From: JAOUEA01 sp963734685
GTDB lineage: Bacteria > Actinomycetota > UBA4738 > HRBIN12
Length of the DNA stretch: 64,000 bases
Assembly (NCBI GenBank): GCA_963734685.1
Contig: CAVTIC010000007.1
Location: 868,001-932,000, forward strand
Reading direction: 5' to 3'
This document shows, piece by piece, positions 39,167 to 46,437 of the stretch. Under the pieces are notes generated by a model, which worked only from the letters and a program-made list of their open reading frames with translations, made no database searches and was not told the origin of the DNA. The position numbers were made by a program, and so were the translations under genes. Numbering within the stretch: the first letter of the stretch is position 1; every line of letters begins with the position of its first letter.

Positions 39167-39853
39167 TCAGCCGGCGAGCAGCTGGGCGATCTCGGGCTCT
39201 TCGAGGCGACGGAACTTCCGGCGGTGCGAGCGCGTGCGATCGAGCACCCCGGCCTCGATCGCGTCTGCATCGATCGTGCGGCTCTCTGGCGAGCCGAGTA
39301 CCTCGACCGCCGTCTTCACGGCGGTCGCGAGCTCCCAGCCAGAGGAGAATCGGCTGCGGAGCGACTCCATGAGATCTTCGGCGTGCCCGCCGATCGCGAC
39401 GAACTCGTGCTCGTCGGTCACGGAGCCGTCGAACAGGATGTGGTAGATCGCCGTGCCCGACGCGTCGCCGTCGCACTCTCCGACCAGGATCTCGACCTCG
39501 TAGGGTTTCATCTGCTGGGTGAAGATGTTCGACAGCGCTTGGCTGTACGCGTTCGCCAGGTCACGAGCTTTCACGTCCTCCCGACCGTAGGAGAAGCCGC
39601 GGAGGTCGGCGAGGCGGATGCCGGCGATGCGGAGGTCCTCGAACTCGCTGTACTTGCCCACGCCCGCGAACGCGATGCGGTCATAGATCTCGCTGATCTT
39701 GTGCAGCGTGGCGCTCGGGTTCTCGGCGATGAAGAGCAGACCGTCGGAGTACTCGAGTCCGATCACGGAGCGTCCGCGGGCGATGCCCTTGTGGGCATAC
39801 TCCGAGCGGTCCTTCATCATCTGCTCGGGGGCGACGTAGGGCATGAACGACAT
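39167..39853 (-). CDS. prcA: Proteasome alpha subunit
   Basis: Forms the outer rings of the 20S core and its gate. The 228-residue protein begins MSFMPYVAPEQMMKDRSEYAHKGIARGRSVIGLEYSDGLLF, the typical actinobacterial PrcA N-terminus (gating tail and first strands), and lacks a cleaved propeptide or catalytic Thr. It contains GFSYGREDVKARDLANAYSQ and GTAIYHILFDGSVTDE. The start overlaps the prcB stop (TGATG), so the two subunits are co-translated. Confidence 0.95.
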   Translation of the reverse strand: MSFMPYVAPEQMMKDRSEYAHKGIARGRSVIGLEYSDGLLFIAENPSATLHKISEIYDRIAFAGVGKYSEFEDLRIAGIRLADLRGFSYGREDVKARDLANAYSQALSNIFTQQMKPYEVEILVGECDGDASGTAIYHILFDGSVTDEHEFVAIGGHAEDLMESLRSRFSSGWELATAVKTAVEVLGSPESRTIDADAIEAGVLDRTRSHRRKFRRLEEPEIAQLLAG

Positions 39854-40653
39854 CAGCCACGCTCCTCGAGCACCGCGTCGACGGCCGCTGCCACCTCGGA
39901 CTCGGGCACCTCGTCAGCACCCGAGGCGGTCACGGCGAGCGCGATCGGGAAGATGCGTCGGTACACGCTCGGACCTCCGGTCGCCACGTCGTCCTCCGAG
40001 GCATCGAGGAGCGCCTCGACGGCGATCTTGACCGCTTCGGCGCGGGTGAGCCCTTCACGCCAGCGCTTCTTGAGGGAGTTCTTCGCCGGCTGGCTGCCGG
40101 AGCCGGTCGCCTGGTAGTCCTCCTCCTCCCAACGGCCGCCGGTCGCGTCGTAATAGAACAAGCGCCCTGCGTCGCGCCGCACGTCGAACCCGCCGAACAA
40201 GGGGACGACGACGAGGCCCTGCATCGCGAGAGGGAAGTTCTGCCGGATCAGCTGTGCCAGCCGATTCGCCTTGCCCTCCAACGAGAGTCGATCGCCCGTG
40301 AGCTTCTCGTAGTGCTCGAGCTCGAGCTGGAACAGCCGGACCATCTCGACGGCCATGCCCGCGGCCCCGGCGATCGCGATCGCGGAGTAGTCATCGGCGG
40401 CGAAGACCTTCCGCATCGTATCGTCGGCGATCGTGTATCCGGCGGTCGCGCGCCGGTCGCCGGCGACCAGCACGCCGTCCGCGTAGATCAGGCCCAACAC
40501 CGTCGTGCCGTGCGGTACCGTTGTCGCCGCCTCGGATGAGATGCTCTGCTGCAGGTGGGCAAGCGTCTCGGGCCGGGTGTCTCGGAGCAGGTCGATGAAG
40601 CTCGGGTTCGCGCCGAACGACGCGCCCGACAAGGGCAGGATGCTGTCGGTCAC
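39853..40653 (-). CDS. prcB: Proteasome beta subunit precursor
   Basis: Catalytic subunit of the 20S core. The 266-residue precursor has a propeptide of about 49 residues ending VPHG, directly followed by TTVLGLIYADGVLVAGDRR; cleavage would expose Thr as the N-terminal nucleophile, with the conserved Asp and Lys (DRRATAGYTIADDTMRKVF) of the active site. GTG 40653 lies in the pup stop codon (GTGA), so pup, prcB and prcA are translationally coupled. The propeptide is shorter than the 57 residues of M. tuberculosis PrcB. Confidence 0.95.
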   Translation of the reverse strand: MTDSILPLSGASFGANPSFIDLLRDTRPETLAHLQQSISSEAATTVPHGTTVLGLIYADGVLVAGDRRATAGYTIADDTMRKVFAADDYSAIAIAGAAGMAVEMVRLFQLELEHYEKLTGDRLSLEGKANRLAQLIRQNFPLAMQGLVVVPLFGGFDVRRDAGRLFYYDATGGRWEEEDYQATGSGSQPAKNSLKKRWREGLTRAEAVKIAVEALLDASEDDVATGGPSVYRRIFPIALAVTASGADEVPESEVAAAVDAVLEERG

Positions 40654-40856
40654 TCCCCGCCCTTCTGCACGTAGCTCTTCACGAACTCCTCGGCGTTCTC
40701 CTCGAGCACCGAGTCGATCTCGTCGAGGATGTCGTCCATCTCCTCCTTCAGCTCCGCGGCCTTGGAGGACGACTGCACCTGGCCGGCGTCGGCGTCGGTC
40801 TCATCGCCACCGCCGCCCTTGCGCTGGACCTTCCTCTGCTCCTGTTCCTGCGGCAC
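40650..40856 (-). CDS. pup: Prokaryotic ubiquitin-like protein Pup, ending GGE
   Basis: Disordered protein tag for proteasomal degradation. The 68-residue sequence has the Pup pattern: a polar Gln/Lys-rich start, a middle AAELKEEMDDILDEIDSVLE that binds the Mpa coiled coil, and the C-terminal ENAEEFVKSYVQKGGE. The last residue is Glu rather than the Gln common in mycobacteria, so the tag can be ligated without prior deamidation by Dop. GTG 40856 has AAAGGAG seven bases upstream. The stop overlaps prcB. Confidence 0.95.
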   Translation of the reverse strand: MPQEQEQRKVQRKGGGGDETDADAGQVQSSSKAAELKEEMDDILDEIDSVLEENAEEFVKSYVQKGGE

Positions 40857-40881
40857 GGCACGGCTCCTTTCGATGCGCCCT

Positions 40882-40887
40882 ATCCTA
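40882..40887 (-). promoter_or_regulatory. -10 box of the pup-prcB-prcA operon
   Basis: TAGGAT on the minus strand about 26 bases before the pup GTG, in the 99-base gap after dop. A separate promoter here would allow Pup and core proteasome to be made independently of dop. Confidence 0.45.
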
Positions 40888-40955
40888 CCGGGGGTTTCGG
40901 AACGTTCGGCCTAGGTCTGGAGTCCCGCAGGGCGAGGCGCGTCGTTGCGGCGCGT

Positions 40956-42440
40956 TCAGCCTTGGAGCTTCGCGACCAGCGAGGCGGCATCGTCGCTCGT
41001 CGCGAGCAACTCCTCGACGTGCGCTTTGGTGCCGCGGAGGGGCTCTCGCATCGGTATGCGCTGCAAGGCATCGGCACCGGTGTCGACGATCAGCGAGTCC
41101 CATGAGGCTGCCGCGATGGCGTCCGGGTACTTGTCGATACATCGGCCACGGAAGTACGCCCTCGTGTCGACGGGTGGGTTCATCACCGCGGTCTCGACCT
41201 CCTCGTCGGTGGTGAGGCGCTCGACCTTCCCGCTCGCTTCGAGCCGGTAGTAGAGCCCCTTGTCACGCCGCACGTCGTGGTACTGGAGGTCGATCGCGTG
41301 CAGCTTGGGATCGTTCCACTCGAGTCCGTCTCGATCGCGGTAGGCCTGCAACACGCGATGCTTCGCGACCCAGTCGAGCTCCCGATGCAGCGATGAGGGG
41401 TCGGTCTCGAGGGCGGTCAGCACCGATTCCCAGCGGTCCAGCACATCGCGGTTCTCCGTCGTGTCGTCCTCGCGCTCGACGAACTTCTTCGCGTGCTCGA
41501 GGTACTCCCACTGCAGCTGCACCGCGTTGACACGCCTGCCGTCGGCGAGCGCGACCTCATGGGTACAGGTGACATCGCGAGAGATCTCATGGAGCGCCTG
41601 CACGGGGTTGGCGATCGAGAGGTCGGGGAGGAACCCATCCTCGATCATCTTCAGCACGATCGCGGTGGTCCCGATCTTGAGGAACGTCGAGACCTCGCAG
41701 AGGTTGGCGTCGCCGACGATCACGTGCAGCCGCCGATATCGCTCGGGATCGGCGTGGGGCTCGTCGCGCGTGTTGATGATCGGCCGCTTCAGGGTCGTCT
41801 CGAGGCCAACCTCGGTCTCGAAGAAGTCCGCGCGCTGGGTGAGTTGGTAGACCGCCCGGCCTCGCTCGTCCCACGGGGCCTCGGCACCGACCTTCCCCGC
41901 ACCCGTGAACACGATGCGGGTGACGAAGAAAGGCGTCAGGTCGCGCACGATGTCGCCGAAGGGCGTCGCCCGGTCCATCAGGTAGTTCTCATGGGTGCCG
42001 TAGCTGTTGCCCTTGCCGTCGGAGTTGTTCTTGTAGATCGAGAGCGGAGGCGCGCTCGGCATCGCCTGCTCGACCTCGTGAAGGGAACGTTCGAGGATGC
42101 GCTCTCCTGCTTTGTCGTGCACGACGAGCTCGCGCGGGGTGATGCACTCGGGCGTCGAGTACTCCGGATGGGCGTGGTCGACGTAGTAGCGGGCCCCGTT
42201 GGGCAGGATCACGTTCGCGAGGCCAAGGTCCTCGTCGCTTCCCTCGCGGGCGGGCACGGGTTCGAAGCCGCGTGCATCGCGCAGTGGTGACTCCTGTTCG
42301 TAGTCCCACCGGATGCGGCGCAGCGACCCCGCGTAGGTCGAGATCAGCAGCGACGAGGACAGGACGGGGTTGAAATCCGGCGCACCGACCGCGGCGATGC
42401 CGTACTCCGTCTCGGTCCCGAAGACCTTGGGGATGGCCAC
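40956..42440 (-). CDS. dop: Pup deamidase/depupylase Dop
   Basis: ATP-using enzyme that removes Pup from proteins and, where Pup ends in Gln, deamidates it. The 494-residue protein begins MAIPKVFGTETEYGIA, has the insertion after the first domain characteristic of Dop versus PafA (residues about 40-75), and shares YYVDHAHPEYSTPEC, YKNNSDGKGNSYGTHENYL and RPIINTRDEPHADPERYRRLHV. Because Pup here ends GGE, its role is probably depupylation. It lies 9 bases downstream of mpa in the same direction. Confidence 0.95.
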   Translation of the reverse strand: MAIPKVFGTETEYGIAAVGAPDFNPVLSSSLLISTYAGSLRRIRWDYEQESPLRDARGFEPVPAREGSDEDLGLANVILPNGARYYVDHAHPEYSTPECITPRELVVHDKAGERILERSLHEVEQAMPSAPPLSIYKNNSDGKGNSYGTHENYLMDRATPFGDIVRDLTPFFVTRIVFTGAGKVGAEAPWDERGRAVYQLTQRADFFETEVGLETTLKRPIINTRDEPHADPERYRRLHVIVGDANLCEVSTFLKIGTTAIVLKMIEDGFLPDLSIANPVQALHEISRDVTCTHEVALADGRRVNAVQLQWEYLEHAKKFVEREDDTTENRDVLDRWESVLTALETDPSSLHRELDWVAKHRVLQAYRDRDGLEWNDPKLHAIDLQYHDVRRDKGLYYRLEASGKVERLTTDEEVETAVMNPPVDTRAYFRGRCIDKYPDAIAAASWDSLIVDTGADALQRIPMREPLRGTKAHVEELLATSDDAASLVAKLQG

Positions 42441-42449
42441 GCGGCCACC

Positions 42450-44189
42450 TTACAGGTACTGTCCGGCGTTCACGCGCTCGACCTGGCGTCCATCGCCATC
42501 GTGACCGAGCAGGGTGCGGACGTACACGATGCGTTCGCCCTTCTTCCCTGAGATGCGAGCCCAGTCATCCGGGTTCGTGGTGTTGGGCAGGTCCTCGTTC
42601 TCCTTGAACTCGTCGCGGATCGCGATGAGCAGGTCCTCGCTCTTGATGCCCTTCTCCCCTGTCGACAGGAAGCGCTTGATCGCGTCCTTCTTCGCTCGCC
42701 GCACGATGTTCTCGATCATCGCCCCGGAGTTGAAGTCCTTGAAGTACAGGATCTCCTTGTCTCCGCTGGCGTACGTGACCTCGAGGAACCGGTTGCGGTC
42801 GCTCTGGTCGTACATCTGCTCGACGGTCTTCTCGATCATGCGGAAGCACGCCTGCTGGGCGTCCCCGCTGTAGCGGCCGACCTCGTCGGGGTGGATCGGC
42901 ACGACCGGATGCAGGTACTTCGACATGATGTCGGCGGCCTGCTGCTGGTTCGGACGCTCGATCTTGATCTTCACGTCGAGGCGGCCCGGACGCAGGATCG
43001 CCGGGTCGATCAGATCCTCGCGGTTCGACGCGCCGATCACGATCACGTTCTTCAGGGTCTCGACGCCGTCGAGCTCGCTGAGGAGCTGGGGCACGATCGT
43101 CGACTCGACGTCGCTCGAGATGCCCGAGCCTCGCGTGCGGAAGATCGAGTCCATCTCGTCGAAGAACACGATGACGGGGAGGCCTTCCTCGCTGCGCTCC
43201 TTGGCACGGATGAAGATCTCGCGGATCTGGCGCTCGGTCTCGCCCACGTACTTGTTGAGCAGCTCCGGTCCCTTCACGTTCAGGAAGTAGCTACGAGCAT
43301 CCGCCCGGCCGGTGCGCTCGGCGACCTTCTCCGCGAGCGACTTCGCGACCGCCTTCGCGATCAGGGTCTTGCCACAGCCGGGAGGGCCGTAGAGGAGGAC
43401 ACCCTTGGGGGCTTCGAGCTGATGTTCGGCGAAGAGCTCCGCGTACAGGAACGGCAGCTCTACGGCATCGCGGATCGAATCGATCTGCCCTTCGAGGCCG
43501 CCGATGTCCTCGTAGCTGACGTCGGGGATCTCCTCGAGCACGAGCTCCTCGACCTCTTCCTTCGGCAGCAGTTCGGTCGCGACCCCGGCGCGGGGGTCGA
43601 ACAACACGTTGTCGCCGGCGCGGACGTGGGTGGAGAGCAGTTCGCCGGCCAGGTGCGCCACGTACTCCTCGTCGCCGCGGCCGACCACCATCACCCGGTC
43701 GTCGCCGAGGCGATCCTTGACCTTCACGACCTCACCCGCGCGATCGGGCTCGAGCACCTCGACCACGTTCAGGGACTCGTTCAAGACGACCTGCACCCCC
43801 GGTCGGAACGAGCGTTCGTCGATGTCGGGCGCGGGCATGACCCGCATCTTGCGGCCGGCGGTGAACACGTCGATGGAGCCGTCGTCGTTGCTCGCGAGGT
43901 AGATACCGAACGAAGCCGGAGGTTGCGAGAGCTTCTCGACCTCCTCGGCCAGCGCCTCGATCTTGTCGCGCTCCGCACGCAACGCGTCGGCGAGCTTCTC
44001 GTTCTGGCCGACGGCTCGGGTGAGCTGTTCACGGGTCTCGACGAGCTTCTCCTCGAGCACGGTGACCTGCCGAGGTGCGTTCGTGAGCCGGCGACGCAGC
44101 AGGCCGACCTCTTCCTCCAGGAACTTCACCTGGCTCTGGAGCTCGTGGACCTGCGCGTCGTACCGTTCGACCTGCTCTCGATCCGCCAT
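42450..44189 (-). CDS. mpa: Proteasome-associated AAA+ ATPase (Mpa/ARC)
   Basis: Hexameric unfoldase that binds Pup with its coiled coil and feeds substrates to the 20S core. The 579-residue protein has an N-terminal coiled coil (about 5-75), tandem OB domains (about 80-225), and an AAA+ domain with Walker A YGPPGCGKTLIAKA, Walker B VIVFFDEMDSIF, and ASNREDLIDPAILRPGRLDV. It ends GQYL, the penultimate-Tyr tail used to open the proteasome gate. ATG 44189 has GGAGGT seven bases upstream; a slightly longer GTG 44198 is less likely. Confidence 0.95.
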   Translation of the reverse strand: MADREQVERYDAQVHELQSQVKFLEEEVGLLRRRLTNAPRQVTVLEEKLVETREQLTRAVGQNEKLADALRAERDKIEALAEEVEKLSQPPASFGIYLASNDDGSIDVFTAGRKMRVMPAPDIDERSFRPGVQVVLNESLNVVEVLEPDRAGEVVKVKDRLGDDRVMVVGRGDEEYVAHLAGELLSTHVRAGDNVLFDPRAGVATELLPKEEVEELVLEEIPDVSYEDIGGLEGQIDSIRDAVELPFLYAELFAEHQLEAPKGVLLYGPPGCGKTLIAKAVAKSLAEKVAERTGRADARSYFLNVKGPELLNKYVGETERQIREIFIRAKERSEEGLPVIVFFDEMDSIFRTRGSGISSDVESTIVPQLLSELDGVETLKNVIVIGASNREDLIDPAILRPGRLDVKIKIERPNQQQAADIMSKYLHPVVPIHPDEVGRYSGDAQQACFRMIEKTVEQMYDQSDRNRFLEVTYASGDKEILYFKDFNSGAMIENIVRRAKKDAIKRFLSTGEKGIKSEDLLIAIRDEFKENEDLPNTTNPDDWARISGKKGERIVYVRTLLGHDGDGRQVERVNAGQYL

Positions 44190-44250
44190 GGGTGTCACCT
44201 CCAGCGGGTAGAGCCGGATGGTAACCCCGGCTCCCCCGTTCCTGTGGAGC

Positions 44251-44295
44251 GTTCGTCGAGTCCTTCCTATAGAGATACGGAACTTCTCGTCGAAC
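44251..44295 (-). promoter_or_regulatory. Promoter/operator region upstream of mpa
   Basis: GTTCGTCGAG (44251-44260) and CTCGTCGAAC (44286-44295) form an inverted repeat, nine of ten. Between them, on the minus strand, TATAGG lies 17 bases after TTCGAC, a possible promoter for mpa-dop. The arrangement suggests a repressor site covering the -10. Confidence 0.35.
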
Positions 44296-44387
44296 GTGTA
44301 ATGCCCATTCCAAGGTAGTTCTGACCCGGGGTTCCGACGACGACGCTACCGGCAGCCGCCGACACCCGCCCGCCTTCCGCCGGCGTA

Positions 44388-44445
44388 CGATGGAGTCACG
44401 CCACGCGGCGTGCGATGGAGTCACGCCACGCGGCGTGCGATGGAG
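44388..44445 (-). repeat. 25-base tandem duplication at the trmI stop codon
   Basis: Two exact head-to-tail 25-base copies (44388-44412 and 44413-44437) plus eight more bases of a third (44438-44445). The duplicated unit contains the last codons and the stop of trmI. Since 25 is not a multiple of three, only the upstream copy is read by trmI. Confidence 0.9.
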
Positions 44446-45200
44446 AGGAAGCCCGTGTGGCCGACCATGCGGTGGTCCGGGCGGACGCTCCGCTCGGCGA
44501 CGTGCCACCCTCGCTTGAGGGTCTCGAAGGTCTCGATGTGCTGGAATCCCTTGGTGGGCAACGCCAGCACGAGCTGTTGCACCTGGATCGTGGTGGGCAG
44601 GTACGCACACAAGACGGCCCCGGCGTCGAGCACTTCGCTGAGCGCACCCAGCGGCGCCCAAGGCTCGGGCATGTCGAGCACCGCCCGGTCGTAGCGATCG
44701 TCGGACGCGACGACCTCCGAGAGATCGCCACGCCGCATCTCGAGGTGATCGGGCAGCTTCCCGAAGAACGCCTCGACGTTGGCGACGGCAGTGTCGCGGT
44801 GCTCGTCCCGGAGCTCGTAGGACACCACGCGGCCTTCCGGCCCCACCGCGCGGCAGAGCGCGATCGTGAGGGCGCCCGACCCGGTACCGGCCTCGAGGAC
44901 ACGCGCTCCCGGATAGATGTCGGCGTAGGTCACGATGGGGCCGAGGTCCTTCGGGTACACGACCTGGGCGCCACGGGGCATCTTCAGGACGAAATCCGCG
45001 AACCGAGGCCGGAACGCCACGAGGACCATGCCCTTCGACGTCTCGAAACGGGAACCTTCCACCGTGCCGATCACGCTGTCGTGGGCCAAGGTCCCGCTGT
45101 GGGTGTGGAACGTGCCACCCGCCTCCAGCCGGAACAGGTACGTGCGGTCCCGCTGGTCGATGAGCAGTATCCGGTCACCGGGTTCGAACGGGATGCTCAT
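44421..45200 (-). CDS. trmI: tRNA (adenine-58-N1)-methyltransferase TrmI
   Basis: SAM-dependent enzyme making m1A58 in the tRNA T-loop. The 259-residue protein has an N-terminal beta domain (FEPGDRILLIDQRDRTYLF), a GTHxG-like segment, and a Rossmann methyltransferase domain with the SAM motif VLEAGTGSGALTIAL at about residue 101, AVLDMPEPWAPL, and a C-terminal helix. M. tuberculosis has the homolog (Rv2118c) just upstream of the mpa region. Here the ATG overlaps the ttuA stop (ATGA). In Thermus m1A58 promotes the s2T54 reaction of TtuA. Confidence 0.94.
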   Translation of the reverse strand: MSIPFEPGDRILLIDQRDRTYLFRLEAGGTFHTHSGTLAHDSVIGTVEGSRFETSKGMVLVAFRPRFADFVLKMPRGAQVVYPKDLGPIVTYADIYPGARVLEAGTGSGALTIALCRAVGPEGRVVSYELRDEHRDTAVANVEAFFGKLPDHLEMRRGDLSEVVASDDRYDRAVLDMPEPWAPLGALSEVLDAGAVLCAYLPTTIQVQQLVLALPTKGFQHIETFETLKRGWHVAERSVRPDHRMVGHTGFLSIARRVA

Positions 45201-46198
45201 GGCCCGGCTCCGGGGTAGATCTCAGCCGGCAGCACTTCGTCGGCGAGTGCCTCAGCAACTTCACGGTCGTCCATCTCCTCGATGGGCTCGGACGGATCGA
45301 GCCGTCGCCCGAGGATCTGCGCCTTGGCCCGGCAGAACGCGCAGAACCGTCCTGTCGTCTGCTGACCGCACGATCTGCATCGGCGCAGTTCGGCGTGACC
45401 CTCCCGCGCGAACAGCGGCATGCCGCGATCGAGATACCCGAGGAAGAACTGCGATTTCGTTCCTGGTGAAGCGGCCTCGATCCCGTTCATCGCGTCCTTG
45501 TACCGCAGCTGGGTGTTGCCCGCGACGAGTGGGCATTCCTCTACGACGTAGTCGATACCCCGCAGGAAGGCGTAGGCGGCGGTCTCCAGCTCGCTCAGCC
45601 GATGCAGAGGCTTGATCTTCTTGACCATGCCCTGCTTCGCCGGCAAGAGGGGCGATTGTCGCGCGATGTACTCAGTCTTCCAACGCAGCGTGTTGCCGAG
45701 CAGCGTGGCGGCCTCGTCATCGAGGTTGTGGCCGGTGGCGATCACGTCGAAACCGCCGTCGAGCGCGGCCTTGTTGAAGACGTACCGTTTGGAGAGGCCG
45801 CAGACGGCGCACGTCGAGCGAGAGCCGCGGCGCCCGGCGGCAGGGATGCCGAAACCGTGCTCGGACGCCATGTCCACGACCCGCAACTCGGCGCGGCGCG
45901 CGCGGGCGAATGAAACCGTCAGGTCGTGCGATCGATCGGAGTACCCGCCGATGCCGAGCCCGAGGTACAGACCCGTTGCGTCGTAACCCTGATCGAGCAG
46001 CACGTCCCAGAGGGCGAGCGAGTCCTTGCCCCCCGAGACAGCGACGAGCACCCGATCGTGGCGATCGATCATGTCGAAGCGTCGGATCGCCTTGCGGACC
46101 TGCTCCCTGAACACCACCGGGAAACAGTCCTTGCAGAACGCCGCGTTGTGTCGGCGGAGCTCGACCACCGCCGGCTCACGGCAGCGCGTGCACCTCAC
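45197..46198 (-). CDS. ttuA: TtuA-like tRNA-5-methyluridine-54 2-sulfurtransferase
   Basis: PP-loop enzyme that thiolates tRNA position 54 in Thermus, using a ubiquitin-like sulfur donor. The 333-residue protein has all TtuA features: an N-terminal zinc finger (CTRCREPAV...FCKDCF), the PP-loop VAVSGGKDSLAL, the iron-sulfur Cys pair in TCAVCGLSKRYVFN, a third Cys in VVEECPLVAGN, and a C-terminal zinc finger (CRSCGQQTTGRFCAFC). The related TtcA lacks the zinc fingers. The GTG start overlaps the ttuB stop, and the stop overlaps trmI. The exact substrate in this organism is inferred. Confidence 0.9.
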   Translation of the reverse strand: MRCTRCREPAVVELRRHNAAFCKDCFPVVFREQVRKAIRRFDMIDRHDRVLVAVSGGKDSLALWDVLLDQGYDATGLYLGLGIGGYSDRSHDLTVSFARARRAELRVVDMASEHGFGIPAAGRRGSRSTCAVCGLSKRYVFNKAALDGGFDVIATGHNLDDEAATLLGNTLRWKTEYIARQSPLLPAKQGMVKKIKPLHRLSELETAAYAFLRGIDYVVEECPLVAGNTQLRYKDAMNGIEAASPGTKSQFFLGYLDRGMPLFAREGHAELRRCRSCGQQTTGRFCAFCRAKAQILGRRLDPSEPIEEMDDREVAEALADEVLPAEIYPGAGP

Positions 46199-46395
46199 GG
46201 AGCGCCCCCGGAGATGACCGGGCGCAGCTCGAGCTCGTCGTCGTCGGCCACGCGGTCGTGTCGCGTCACGAGCTCACCGCCACGGATGACGAGCACGGTG
46301 TCCGGGTTCACGCCGAGCTCGTCGAGGACCTCGCGGATCACGCGCCCGCCGGTGACCTCGACCTCCCGGTCGGGGTTGCGGAGCTTCACCTTCAC
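46195..46395 (-). CDS. ttuB: TtuB/MoaD/ThiS-like ubiquitin-fold sulfur carrier
   Basis: A 66-residue beta-grasp protein (MKVKLRNPDREVEVTGGRVIREVLDELG..., then VIRGGELVTRHDRVADDDELELRPVISGGAP). It matches Thermus TtuB, which forms a C-terminal thiocarboxylate to serve TtuA and can also be conjugated to proteins. Here the diglycine is followed by Ala-Pro, so maturation by a peptidase would be needed to expose GG. GTG 46395 lies seven bases after TAGCCT (46403-46408). It is the first gene of ttuB-ttuA-trmI. The needed E1-like activator is not in the window. Confidence 0.88.
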   Translation of the reverse strand: MKVKLRNPDREVEVTGGRVIREVLDELGVNPDTVLVIRGGELVTRHDRVADDDELELRPVISGGAP

Positions 46396-46402
46396 GGGGT
46401 CC

Positions 46403-46408
46403 AGGCTA
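46403..46408 (-). promoter_or_regulatory. -10 box of the ttuB-ttuA-trmI operon
   Basis: TAGCCT on the minus strand, seven bases before GTG 46395; leaderless layout. Confidence 0.45.
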
Positions 46409-46437
46409 ACGCACGGGCCCCGGCCCCTCGGATCGCG

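Noticed and set aside
42891..44318. A 475-codon plus-strand frame opposite mpa
   Set aside because: Leu/Asp/His-rich antisense shadow without homology-like motifs; mpa is unambiguous.
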